The notes beneath the pieces are model-generated. The model did no database searches. It saw only the letters and a list, made by a program, of their open reading frames with translations, and was not told the DNA's origin. A stretch of 64,000 bases of DNA from Thiodiazotropha sp050305635 (GTDB lineage: Bacteria; Pseudomonadota; Gammaproteobacteria; Chromatiales; Chromatiaceae), in contig JBNLFS010000057.1 of assembly GCA_050305635.1 (NCBI GenBank), forward strand, positions 14,623-78,622. The letters run 5' to 3'. Below, one piece after another: positions 8,154 through 16,727 of the stretch. Every line of letters begins with the position of its first letter. Position 1 is the stretch's first letter. A program made the position numbers and the translations under genes.

Positions 8154-9152
8154 ATGTCGCGTAAAGGAATTCTCGTCACCGGAGGCGCCGGATACATCGG
8201 CAGCCATACGGCCCGTCAACTGGGTGAAGCCGGAGAGCGCCTGGTCACCCTGGACAACCTTTCCACGGGATTTCGTGATGCGGTGCTCTTCGGTGAACTC
8301 GTCGTTGGCGATACGGGTGACCGGGAACTGGTCAGCCGGGTGCTCAAAGAACACGAGGTGGACACGGTAATGCATTTCGCCGCCCACACCGTGGTTCCGG
8401 AATCGGTGGAAAACCCGCTCAAGTACTACGCCAACAACACCTGCAACACCCGCAATCTGCTGCAGTGCTGCGCCGAGGCGGGGGTCAAACACTTCGTGTT
8501 CTCCTCCACCGCCGCGGTCTACGGCATCCCGGATTCGGGGATCGCCTACGAGGACGCACCCACCCAGCCCATCAATCCCTACGGGACTTCCAAGCTGATG
8601 TCGGAGATGATGCTGCGGGATCTGGCCTTTGCCAGCGACCTGCGCTACATCGCCCTGCGTTACTTCAACGTCGCGGGCTGTGATCTCGAGGGACGCATCG
8701 GCCAGTCCACCCCCAAAGCCACCCTGCTGACCAAGGTGGCCTGCGAAGCGGCGGTGGGCAAGCGCGACGCGGTCTACATCTTCGGCACCGACTATCCGAC
8801 CCCGGACGGCACCGGAGTGCGGGACTACATCCATGTTGAGGACCTTGCCGACGCACATGTCAAAGCCCTGGACTACCTGCGCGGCGGCGGCGAATCCGCC
8901 ACCCTGAACTGCGGCTACGGCCACGGCTACTCGGTGCGCGAACTGCTCAAATCGGTGGAGGACGCCAACGGCGAACCCCTGAAGATCATCGAGGCGGAAC
9001 GCCGTGCGGGAGACCCGCCGGAGCTGGTCGCCGGCGCCAAGAAGGTGCGTGATGTGCTCGGCTGGATCCCCCGCTACGACAACCTGGCCACCATTGCCAG
9101 CTCCTCGCTGGCCTGGGAGCGCAAACAGCTCGAAAACCCCTGGAAGAACTGA
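8154..9152 (+). CDS. galE: UDP-glucose 4-epimerase
   Basis: The 332-residue protein is an extended short-chain dehydrogenase. It has the NAD-binding GGAGYIG at 10-16, FSSTAAVYG at 116-124 and the catalytic pair Y143-x3-K147 (YGTSK). RYFNVAG and the downstream PTPDGTGVRDYIHVEDLADAH segment are typical of GalE. It interconverts UDP-glucose and UDP-galactose for surface polysaccharide synthesis. A good ribosome-binding site (GGAG, 7-nt spacing) precedes the ATG. uppP starts 4 nt after the stop, so the two form an operon tied to envelope polymer synthesis. Confidence 0.93.
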   Translation: MSRKGILVTGGAGYIGSHTARQLGEAGERLVTLDNLSTGFRDAVLFGELVVGDTGDRELVSRVLKEHEVDTVMHFAAHTVVPESVENPLKYYANNTCNTRNLLQCCAEAGVKHFVFSSTAAVYGIPDSGIAYEDAPTQPINPYGTSKLMSEMMLRDLAFASDLRYIALRYFNVAGCDLEGRIGQSTPKATLLTKVACEAAVGKRDAVYIFGTDYPTPDGTGVRDYIHVEDLADAHVKALDYLRGGGESATLNCGYGHGYSVRELLKSVEDANGEPLKIIEAERRAGDPPELVAGAKKVRDVLGWIPRYDNLATIASSSLAWERKQLENPWKN

Positions 9153-9156
9153 ACCG

Positions 9157-9957
9157 ATGGAACTGCTGCAGATCATCATCCTGGCGGCGGTCCAGGGCCT
9201 GACCGAGTTTCTGCCGATCTCCAGTTCCGCGCACCTGATCCTGGCGCCCCAGATCACCGGTTATGCCGATCAGGGACTGGCCTTCGACGTAGCGGTGCAT
9301 GTGGGCACACTGGCAGCGGTTGTCGGTTACTTCCGCCATGAGGTGATCCGCATCGGCGGCGACTTCTTCCGCTCCTGGGTCAACCCGGCGGCCCGTTCCC
9401 GGGAGTCCCGCCTCGGCTGGATGATCGTCCTGGCGACCCTGCCGGTCGGGGTCTTCGGCCTGCTCATGAAGCACCTGGTGGAGACCGACCTGCGCGCCCC
9501 CCTGGTCATCGCCATCACCACCATCGGTTTTGGCATCCTGCTGCTGGTCGCGGATCTGATGGGCAAGCGCCAGCGTGACGAATACTCGCTGAACTGGATG
9601 CAAGCCCTGGTGATCGGGGTGTTTCAGGCCATGGCCATCGTTCCAGGCACTTCCCGCTCGGGTTCCACCATGACCGCGGGACTGATGCTGGGACTGACCC
9701 GGGAGGCCGCATCCCGTTTCTCGTTTTTGATCTCCATCCCCACCATCGTGATGTCGGGCGGCCTGCTAGGCCTGGATCTGCTCGAGAGCACCACGCCGGT
9801 GGACTGGCTGTCCATCGGACTGGGTATCGGCCTGGCGTTTATCACCGCCTACCTGTGCATCCATTTTTTCCTGCGTTTCATCGAGAGCATCGGCATGTGG
9901 CCCTTCGTCATCTACCGGTTTCTACTGGGAGGGCTGATCATCGCTTACCTTTTGTAA
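9157..9957 (+). CDS. uppP: Undecaprenyl-diphosphatase UppP (BacA)
   Basis: The 266-residue integral membrane protein begins MELLQIIILAAVQGLTEFLP. It contains both BacA signatures: the (E)FLPISSSAHL segment near residues 16-26 and PGTSRSGST near 163-171, which form the active site. It dephosphorylates undecaprenyl pyrophosphate to recycle the lipid carrier for peptidoglycan and surface polysaccharides. About eight hydrophobic helices are visible. The start at 9157 is chosen over upstream in-frame codons because those lie inside galE and encode non-conserved residues. Confidence 0.94.
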   Translation: MELLQIIILAAVQGLTEFLPISSSAHLILAPQITGYADQGLAFDVAVHVGTLAAVVGYFRHEVIRIGGDFFRSWVNPAARSRESRLGWMIVLATLPVGVFGLLMKHLVETDLRAPLVIAITTIGFGILLLVADLMGKRQRDEYSLNWMQALVIGVFQAMAIVPGTSRSGSTMTAGLMLGLTREAASRFSFLISIPTIVMSGGLLGLDLLESTTPVDWLSIGLGIGLAFITAYLCIHFFLRFIESIGMWPFVIYRFLLGGLIIAYLL

Positions 9958-10037
9958 GAGGTACGATCAAGGCGTCGGCATCCGGGAATCAGTACGGATC
10001 AGAGCCGATCAGCATACAATCCGATACAATAGACGCC

Positions 10038-10067
10038 TTGACTCTCACAAACACGGAATGGGATAGT
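10038..10067 (+). promoter_or_regulatory. Candidate sigma-70 promoter for the acidic lipoprotein gene
   Basis: TTGACT (10038-10043) and GATAGT (10062-10067) are separated by 18 nt and lie 50 nt upstream of the ATG at 10118. Two TACAAT hexamers just upstream (10015 and 10025) lack partner -35 boxes. Confidence 0.38.
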
Positions 10068-10117
10068 TTGGGCAGATACCGAACTCTCCCTGACAGACCA
10101 AGGAAGAAGGAATCAAT

Positions 10118-10621
10118 ATGATAAAGACACTCATCAAACTCTCAGCCACGATCCTGTTTACCCTGAGTATATCCGCATGTTTCAGCGGTGGCGGTGACGA
10201 CGTCAAGGTCAAGACCTTCAAGATCAACGGTTCAACCTCGGAACTCGAAGATGGCCGGGTGGTGATCGATTCGAACATCAACAGCGGTAAATTCGAGCTG
10301 GTCTGGGAAGTCGATGACGATCATGCGAGCGGCTACTACACTTGGTTTTATCTGAGTGTCAACAGCAATCTCTCCAGAGACAATGACATCGATTTCTACT
10401 ATGTCTACTGCGGAGAGACCGGGCGCTGTGACCACGATGATGACAACGACGAGGATTGCTGGTTCGACAACAACCTCGAAATGGTCTGTGAGGACGATGA
10501 TGATCCGACCACCGATGTCGACGATCTCATCGACAGTCTGCCTGAAGACCTCTACATCATCATCGAGGCCTGCAACGACGCGGATTGCGACACCGAAGCG
10601 GTCCCGGTGCGCCTGCGCTGA
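10118..10621 (+). CDS. Acidic Asp-rich lipoprotein of unknown function
   Basis: The 167-residue product has a clear lipoprotein signal (MIKTLIKL..., lipobox ISAC, cysteine at residue 21) followed by a Gly-rich spacer. The mature protein is extremely acidic, with runs such as DHDDDNDEDCW and CEDDDDPTTDVDD. Several cysteines (C98, C104, C114, C124, C152, C159 approx.) could pair as disulfides. A good ribosome-binding site (AAGGAA) precedes the start. The first half looks like a beta-sandwich. I recognise no family; cation binding is a guess from composition only. Confidence 0.75.
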   Translation: MIKTLIKLSATILFTLSISACFSGGGDDVKVKTFKINGSTSELEDGRVVIDSNINSGKFELVWEVDDDHASGYYTWFYLSVNSNLSRDNDIDFYYVYCGETGRCDHDDDNDEDCWFDNNLEMVCEDDDDPTTDVDDLIDSLPEDLYIIIEACNDADCDTEAVPVRLR

Positions 10622-10636
10622 TTTTTCATTTCAATC

Positions 10637-10665
10637 ACCGGGAGTCGGCCCAACCGGCTCCCGGT
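10637..10665. terminator. Hairpin downstream of the acidic lipoprotein gene
   Basis: An 8-bp stem (ACCGGGAG / CTCCCGGT), extendable by CGG/CCG past one mismatch, lies 16 nt after the stop codon. There is no U-tract after it on the plus strand. Confidence 0.4.
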
Positions 10666-10801
10666 AGAGAATGATGATATCCATGGATGGAATTGACCAC
10701 AGATCCGATCGAACGGATAGCCTTGAATCGAGCGGATTCCCAGTTCGATGCTCAACGACCTTTTTTGATTATTCAATTGCTTCAGCCATAGAAACTGTAC
10801 C

Positions 10802-11231
10802 AGCGGCTGTTGAGTTGAGATGTTCGCTGCGCACGCGTTTTTTATTCCCCCTCTCCCGCAAGGGGAGAGGGAAATCACGGATCGAGTAAGGTGGCTAGCG
10901 GATAGTCTGTCACTACCTCCCCGATCAGTATCCGTAGATCGGGTTAGCGAAGCGTAACCCGACGAACTACGACACTATGCCCGTTCATCTCAGGTTACGC
11001 TGCGCTATCCCGGCCTACCCGCTGGAAAGGTTTTTGTTATTCCCATCGGGGTCAGTTTCTGCAGGATCCCGGGTTCCACTTCGTTTCACCCGGGCTACAT
11101 TCGAGCAGTCACTCAACGTACTTCAATTGTGATTCCCCTCTCCCCTTGCGGGAGAGGGCCTGGGAGAGGGGGAATCAAAAAACCGTGCGCGCAGCGAACA
11201 CCACAACTCAAAACTTCCTCAATCAGCCGCT
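10802..11231. repeat. Composite inverted-repeat region filling the 10.6-11.3 kb spacer
   Basis: The 670-bp spacer has no convincing gene. Its outer arms (10802-10876 and 11131-11231) are imperfect inverted copies of one another. Each carries AGCGGCTG at its outer edge, TTCGCTGCGC and a CCCTCTCCCGCAAGGGGAGA palindrome. The right arm has a small internal extension. Between the arms lie at least two other palindrome families: GGGTTAGCGAAGCGTAACCC near 10940 and a CCCGGGTT...CACCCGGGC unit near 11070-11100. Relatives of these inner units recur at 31751-32000. This is non-coding repeat DNA, perhaps nested insertions of REP or MITE elements. Confidence 0.75.
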
Positions 11232-11293
11232 ATTCGGTATGCGAAACCTGATTCATCGGGGCTGAGTTTGCAGGGCAGTCATAGGTTCTTCTT

Positions 11294-13009
11294 TCAGTCG
11301 CGGATATAGCGTTTACGTTTACTCTCCTTGACCCTCTCCAGATCCACCATAATCATCCCATCGGTACAGCCCGCAAAATCGGGATCGATACCGAAATCGA
11401 GAAAGCTCACCCCCCCCGGCTCACACAGATCGGTGTACTGCTTATAGAGCGTGGGAATGGTCAGATCAAACTGTGCCAGCTGGTTTTTCAACTCCTGCAG
11501 ATCCGTCTCGAAATCATCGCCGACGAACACCGGGCCCAGTTCATCCCAGGTGGCCCGGCTGGTCTGATAGGGATTGCGCGCGGCGCCGAGAAACTGCTTG
11601 GGGGGAAAGTAGCGCAGGTAAAAATCCACCATCAGGTCCCGGGCCGGTTTCGGATAACGGGCGCTGATACTCACCGGCCCGAACATGTAGCGGATCTCAG
11701 GACGATGTCGTAGATAGGCGCCCAACCCCTGCCACAGGTAGTCCAGGGCCCGGGAGCCCCAGTAGCGGGGTTGAACAAAACTTCTACCCAGTTCAATCGC
11801 CTGATCCGCAAAGGGTTCGAAGGTGTCATCGAACTTGAACAGGCTCTGGGTGTAGAGCCCGTCATTACCCTGCTGTTCGAGTATTTGGCGCACCTCGCCG
11901 ATCCGGTAGGAACCCACCATCTCCAGCTCATTCTCATCCCAAAGCACCAGGTGACGATAATGCAGATCGTACTTGTCCGTATCCCGACGCTTGCCGGTGC
12001 CTTCGCCCACCTTGCGGAAGCTGATCTCCCGCAGCCGTCCGATCTCCCGCATGAAGGCGCTGCCCGGCTCCCAGTCCATCAAAAGAATCTGTTTACCGTC
12101 CCGAGTCTGACCCAGCACCTCGCCCTTGCCCAGCTCCTTTTTCAACGCCTGGCGGGATTCCGGATGGGCTATGCTCTTCTCCGTGGTGAACACCCCGGGC
12201 TTGCGCTGGGAGATACGGTAGAGGTGCTTGCGCACCATCTTCACCCGGGACTTCAGACGGATGCCCGCCATATTCAGATGGTCGAAGGGAATCAATTCGC
12301 CGACCCGGAAGGCGATGGTGTTGGAACGCTGCAGGAACATCTCCTGCACCAGCAACAGTGCCGCGATCGGTTTGTAGAACATGGACACCCCATAAAACAG
12401 GGGCGAGTTGCGGGCATCGATATAGATCGGCAGCAATGGCGAATGGGTGCGCCGGGCGAACTGCATGAAACCGCTCTTCCAGCGGGTGTCCCGGATCCCG
12501 TTGGGTCGCAGGCGCGACACCTCTCCCGCGGGAAAGATGATCACCAGCTCCTCCCGTTCCAACGCCGCGTGGATGCGCTTGACCCCGTTGCGGTTCGATC
12601 CGCCTCCCAGGTTGTCCACCGGCAACAGCAGCTCCCCCAGGGGTTCGATGGATGAGAGCAGATCCGTGGCCACCACCTTGATATCCCGGCGCACCCGGCT
12701 GATCATCTGGATCAGGCTCAGCGCATCCAGGGCGCCCAGGGGGTGGTTCGCCACTACGATCACCCGGCCGCTGGGGGGTATGTTCTCCAGATCCTTGTTC
12801 GAAACCAGGTAATCAAGATCGAAATACTCGAGGACCTTTTCGATCAGTTCGAAGCCTCTGAGGGACTGGTGTTCATCCAGAAAACGGTTGATCTCCCGCT
12901 CCCGGAACAGCATGCGCAGGATCTTTATCATCGGGCGGGTCAGAAGGCCCGGTTGTTTCTCGAAAAATCCCGGAAATCGGTCGGTCAGGACCTGTTCTAC
13001 ATTCAACAA
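11294..13009 (-). CDS. Two-domain acyltransferase, OlsF-like (PlsC-type plus GNAT-type)
   Basis: The 571-residue protein joins two acyltransferase modules. Residues about 60-290 are a PlsC-type domain with NHPLGALD (H89...D95) and FPAGEVSR near 160. Residues about 310-560 resemble OlsB/hemolysin-type N-acyltransferases, with the pattern DxYDxHYRHLVLWDE followed by VGSYRIGE. This order is that of the bifunctional OlsF, which makes ornithine lipids by N- then O-acylation. Whether the acceptor here is ornithine or another amine is unknown. The start is TTG at 13009 with a strong GGGGAG 7 nt upstream. It is divergent from metG. Confidence 0.75.
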   Translation of the reverse strand: MLNVEQVLTDRFPGFFEKQPGLLTRPMIKILRMLFREREINRFLDEHQSLRGFELIEKVLEYFDLDYLVSNKDLENIPPSGRVIVVANHPLGALDALSLIQMISRVRRDIKVVATDLLSSIEPLGELLLPVDNLGGGSNRNGVKRIHAALEREELVIIFPAGEVSRLRPNGIRDTRWKSGFMQFARRTHSPLLPIYIDARNSPLFYGVSMFYKPIAALLLVQEMFLQRSNTIAFRVGELIPFDHLNMAGIRLKSRVKMVRKHLYRISQRKPGVFTTEKSIAHPESRQALKKELGKGEVLGQTRDGKQILLMDWEPGSAFMREIGRLREISFRKVGEGTGKRRDTDKYDLHYRHLVLWDENELEMVGSYRIGEVRQILEQQGNDGLYTQSLFKFDDTFEPFADQAIELGRSFVQPRYWGSRALDYLWQGLGAYLRHRPEIRYMFGPVSISARYPKPARDLMVDFYLRYFPPKQFLGAARNPYQTSRATWDELGPVFVGDDFETDLQELKNQLAQFDLTIPTLYKQYTDLCEPGGVSFLDFGIDPDFAGCTDGMIMVDLERVKESKRKRYIRD

Positions 13010-13337
13010 GGTGGTGCTCCCCGGATTAAATCAGCAGGAGCATACGGGCGCATCATGACAGCGGGTTTGCGGGACTATGAGCTTTACATGTCCTGATCGT
13101 GACCGTTTAGTGAATCCGGCCTGTGGAGGCAACATACGGTCGTAGAGCGGTCTCCGGGTTGTCTGACCAGAATCCGGGGCCCATTGAATACCCCACAGGC
13201 TGAGGCTTGCCTCGAAACACAATAACGGCGAGACCGGACTTACCTCCCCAAGCCGGGATATGCGATAATTTCGGTTTTTCTCGCCACGCCGGACCCTCCG
13301 GCCGGACCGGAACCCAAGCTTGCAAGTCGAAGCCCCT
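13010..13337. other. Divergent intergenic region between the OlsF-like gene and metG
   Basis: About 330 bp contain no convincing ORF or RNA gene. I see only a weak -10-like GATAAT near 13265 toward metG, without a good -35. I found no repeat of the kinds seen elsewhere in the window. Confidence 0.5.
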
Positions 13338-15386
13338 ATGAATAAAACTCCGCGTAAGATCCTCATCACCAGCGCCCTGCCCTACGCCAACGGGCCGATC
13401 CATCTCGGCCACCTGGTGGAGTACATTCAGACCGATATCTGGTCCCGCTTCCAGAAGATGCGCGGTCACTCGTGTCTGTACGTCTGCGCCGACGACGCCC
13501 ACGGCACGCCGATCATGCTGCGCGCCCGCCAGGAGGGCATTACCCCGGAGACCCTGATCGCCCGGGTCGCCGAGGAGCATCAGGCGGACTTCGCCGGCTT
13601 CCGCATCGGCTTCGACAACTACCACTCGACCCATTCCCCGGAGAACCAGGTGTGCGCCAACACCATCTACGAGCGCAATCGGGACGGGGGGCATATCGCC
13701 AAACGCACCATCACCCAGGCCTACGATCCGGTGGAGCAGATGTTCCTGCCCGACCGCTTCATCAAGGGCACCTGCCCGAAGTGTGGCGCCGAGGATCAGT
13801 ATGGCGACAACTGCGAGGTGTGTGGCGCCAGTTATTCGCCGGCGGAACTGAAGAACCCGGTCTCCGCGGTATCCGGCGCGGTGCCGGAACAGCGTGAGTC
13901 GGATCACTATTTTTTCAAGCTGGCCGATTTCGAAACCATGCTCAAGGAGTGGACCGGAGGCGGTCACGTGCAGAGCGAGGTCGCCAACAAGCTGGGTGAG
14001 TGGTTCGAGGCCGGACTGCAGGAGTGGGACATCTCCCGGGACGCCCCCTACTTCGGTTTCGAGATACCCGACCATCCGGGCAAATACTTCTACGTCTGGC
14101 TTGACGCCCCGATCGGCTACATGGCCAGTTTCCGCAACCTGTGCGACAAGACCGAGGAACTCGACTTCGACGAGTACTGGACCCCGGAGAGCCCGACGGA
14201 GCTGTACCATTTCATCGGCAAGGACATCATCTACTTCCACACCCTGTTCTGGCCGGCGATGCTCCACGGGGCGGGCTTCCGCACCCCCAACGCGGTGTTC
14301 GCCCACGGCTTTCTCACCGTGGACGGCTCCAAGATGTCCAAATCCCGGGGCACCTTCATCAATGCGCGCACCTACCTGGATCATCTGAATCCGGAGTACC
14401 TGCGCTACTACTTCGCCGCAAAACTCGGATCAGGCGTCGACGACATCGACCTCAACCTGGAGGACTTCGCCGCCCGGGTCAACAGCGACCTGGTGGGTAA
14501 AGTGGTGAATATCGCCAGCCGCTGTGCCGGATTCATCAGCAAGCGTTTCGATGGACGCATGGCCGGGCAGGTCTCCGAGCAGGCCCTGTTCGATGAGTTC
14601 GTGGCGGCCGGCGAGACCATTGCCGGGCATTTCGAGCACCGGGAATACAGCCGCGCGGTGCGCGAGATCATGGCCCTGGCCGACCGGGCCAACCAGACCA
14701 TCGACGAGCGCAAGCCCTGGGTGGTGGCCAAGCAGGACGGTCAGGACGACGAACTGCAGGCGATCTGCAGCGACGGCCTCAACCTGTTCCGTCTGCTGAT
14801 CGGTTACCTGCGCCCGATATTGCCCGGTACCGCGGAGATGGCGGAGCGCTTTCTGCAGATCGACCCCCTGACCTGGGAACAGCTGGCGACCCCGCTGACC
14901 GGCCATGCCGTCGGTGCGTTCGAACCCCTCATGACCCGGGTCGACCCCAAGCAGATCGAAGCAATGCTGGCGCATTCGAAAGAAGACCTGGCCGCCCAGA
15001 CGCCGGTCAAGGCCGCCAAGCCGGCTGGCGACTCGCCCTTGAGCAAGGAACCGATCGCCGCCACCATCGAGTACAAGGATTTCGCCAAGCTGGATCTGCG
15101 CATCGCCCGCATCGCCAAGGCAGACCACGTGGAGGGCGCCGACAAGCTGTTGCAGCTGACCCTGGACCTGGGCGGCGAAACCCGCAACGTGTTCGCCGGA
15201 ATCAAGTCGGCCTATGCCCCGGAGGACCTGGAAGGCAAACTTACCGTGATGGTCGCCAACCTGGCGCCGCGCAAGATGCGATTCGGCGTCTCGGAAGGCA
15301 TGGTGCTGGCCGCGGGACCGGGAGGAAAGGAGCTGTACATTCTGAATCCCGACGAGGGCGCTCTGCCGGGTATGCGGGTCAAGTAA
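13338..15386 (+). CDS. metG: Methionyl-tRNA synthetase with C-terminal tRNA-binding domain
   Basis: From ATG 13338 the product is 682 residues. It has the class I HIGH motif as HLGH (22-25), a zinc knuckle C146-x2-C149...C159-x2-C162, and KMSKS at 332-336. The last ~110 residues (TIEYKDFAKLDLRIARI ... PRKMRFGVSEGMVLAAG) are the Trbp111-type dimerising tRNA-binding domain. It charges initiator and elongator tRNA-Met. The frame is open six codons further to 13320, but MNKTPRKILITSALPYANGP is the conserved start. No strong Shine-Dalgarno is visible. Confidence 0.96.
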   Translation: MNKTPRKILITSALPYANGPIHLGHLVEYIQTDIWSRFQKMRGHSCLYVCADDAHGTPIMLRARQEGITPETLIARVAEEHQADFAGFRIGFDNYHSTHSPENQVCANTIYERNRDGGHIAKRTITQAYDPVEQMFLPDRFIKGTCPKCGAEDQYGDNCEVCGASYSPAELKNPVSAVSGAVPEQRESDHYFFKLADFETMLKEWTGGGHVQSEVANKLGEWFEAGLQEWDISRDAPYFGFEIPDHPGKYFYVWLDAPIGYMASFRNLCDKTEELDFDEYWTPESPTELYHFIGKDIIYFHTLFWPAMLHGAGFRTPNAVFAHGFLTVDGSKMSKSRGTFINARTYLDHLNPEYLRYYFAAKLGSGVDDIDLNLEDFAARVNSDLVGKVVNIASRCAGFISKRFDGRMAGQVSEQALFDEFVAAGETIAGHFEHREYSRAVREIMALADRANQTIDERKPWVVAKQDGQDDELQAICSDGLNLFRLLIGYLRPILPGTAEMAERFLQIDPLTWEQLATPLTGHAVGAFEPLMTRVDPKQIEAMLAHSKEDLAAQTPVKAAKPAGDSPLSKEPIAATIEYKDFAKLDLRIARIAKADHVEGADKLLQLTLDLGGETRNVFAGIKSAYAPEDLEGKLTVMVANLAPRKMRFGVSEGMVLAAGPGGKELYILNPDEGALPGMRVK

Positions 15387-15596
15387 ACAGCTCCAGCGCG
15401 GATCGCTGACACACAGCGCCCGCGAGGAGCACCCCATGGCTCAATGGCAACGGGTAGGAACAGCCTGAGCAACGCGGTGGACGGACCAGGATACGAGCGC
15501 GCCCTACGACCTGTTTGATAGCTTGTGCGGTAATACCAACAAGGAGACTGTCCGCCGCAGAAGTGCTATATATCAGTCATACGTTACTGCAAAACA

Positions 15597-16727
15597 GTGA
15601 ATCCACTACGTATGAACCCGGGCCCCCACACATCGGACATCAAGCCCAATACGCCTCTGCTCGCGCTTTTGTCGGGCTTAGGGATCATGATCGGCGCCAC
15701 CCCCTACCTGTTTTATATCGAGCAACTCTGGTTACTGCCGTTACTTGCCCTGGTAGCGGTTGCCACGATGTGGATCAGCGCGCGGAAATTCCGCACCCAT
15801 GCCACCTTTGAACCGACCGCGGGGGAATGGATCTCCGCGGGATGGGGGTTCGTCGGCTACGCGTCGATGCAGAGTTTGAACCTCATCTACTACGGCATTG
15901 CATATTGGATCGTCAGAGGGGTCGTTTATATTTCCGGCCTGATGGATATCCTCATCGATCCCTCATGGGCCCACACCATCGGTCTATGGGTTTCACTGCT
16001 GTTCGCTTTCGGTCTCTATGTGGCGGTCCTCGAACTCTCGACCAAATTGCCTCAGCGACTCTACCCGCGACTGGCCGGTGTGCGCTCCCCCTATTACGCA
16101 CTCTGGTTTCGCTACAAACTATGGATCCTGCTCGCCGTGGTGACCGGTCTGAGCGGTCTGGCGGTGATGCTGATCCTTGGGCTTCACCCCTGGTACTGGG
16201 TTCTGGGCGGCTGGGCGCTGGTCTTCTATACCAGCTTTCCGATCGCCAGCATGGGCGAAGAGCGGGAGCAGCTCAGAGCGAAAGGTCTCAAGGCCGCGAA
16301 AAGTCTGCTGGAAGCCTCCGGCTGGTCATTATCGACTCTGTCACCCACGGGGGATCCACAGATCGACCCGTTTCTCGAGGAGGTGGATTATCTGGCGCGT
16401 CGGGAAACTGAGCGGTTGCTGATCGGGGTGGTTGCGGCAGAAGTGGACTGGACCGCCGCGGCGAGCCTGCAGATGGCCGCCCGGGTTCTGCAAGGCCGCA
16501 TACCCGGCGAGGAGGACAGCCCGGCTAGAATGCATCCACTGTTATTCCTGACCAGTGAGACCATTGACGACAGCGTTCAGCGCTTCGCCGAACGGGAAGA
16601 CCTGGTGGTGGTGCACTTACCCAAGCGCAAGACCAAAGAGGTGTTGCAAGCGACCGCTGACCCGACCGCTTTGAAAAGCCTGGCAGATTCATTGATTCCC
16701 CTGGGAGCAACCGCCCATGGGAATTAG
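15597..16727 (+). CDS. Polytopic membrane protein with C-terminal Mrr-like cytosolic domain
   Basis: The 376-residue product (GTG start; ATG at 15612 is possible) has about six membrane segments: residues 19-40, 44-62, 82-105, 123-146, 174-195 and 198-215. The cytosolic tail from about 220 to 370 starts with a charged helix. Its pattern then recalls Mrr-type PD-(D/E)xK nucleases: SGWSLSTLSPTGDPQID at 241-257, a strand ending AEVDW at 281-285, helix, LLFLTSE, helix, LVVVHLP. The usual catalytic lysine after the E/Q-x position is missing, so it may be a binding or adaptor domain. It overlaps the next gene by 11 nt, which ties the two together functionally. I recognise no named family; a membrane sensor or anchor of a defence-like pair is my inference. 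Confidence 0.75.
   Translation: MNPLRMNPGPHTSDIKPNTPLLALLSGLGIMIGATPYLFYIEQLWLLPLLALVAVATMWISARKFRTHATFEPTAGEWISAGWGFVGYASMQSLNLIYYGIAYWIVRGVVYISGLMDILIDPSWAHTIGLWVSLLFAFGLYVAVLELSTKLPQRLYPRLAGVRSPYYALWFRYKLWILLAVVTGLSGLAVMLILGLHPWYWVLGGWALVFYTSFPIASMGEEREQLRAKGLKAAKSLLEASGWSLSTLSPTGDPQIDPFLEEVDYLARRETERLLIGVVAAEVDWTAAASLQMAARVLQGRIPGEEDSPARMHPLLFLTSETIDDSVQRFAEREDLVVVHLPKRKTKEVLQATADPTALKSLADSLIPLGATAHGN

Noticed and set aside
15436..15468. 10-residue ORF with GAGGAG before its ATG, downstream of metG
   Set aside because: Too short to support; it may be the start of a decayed gene but nothing follows in frame.
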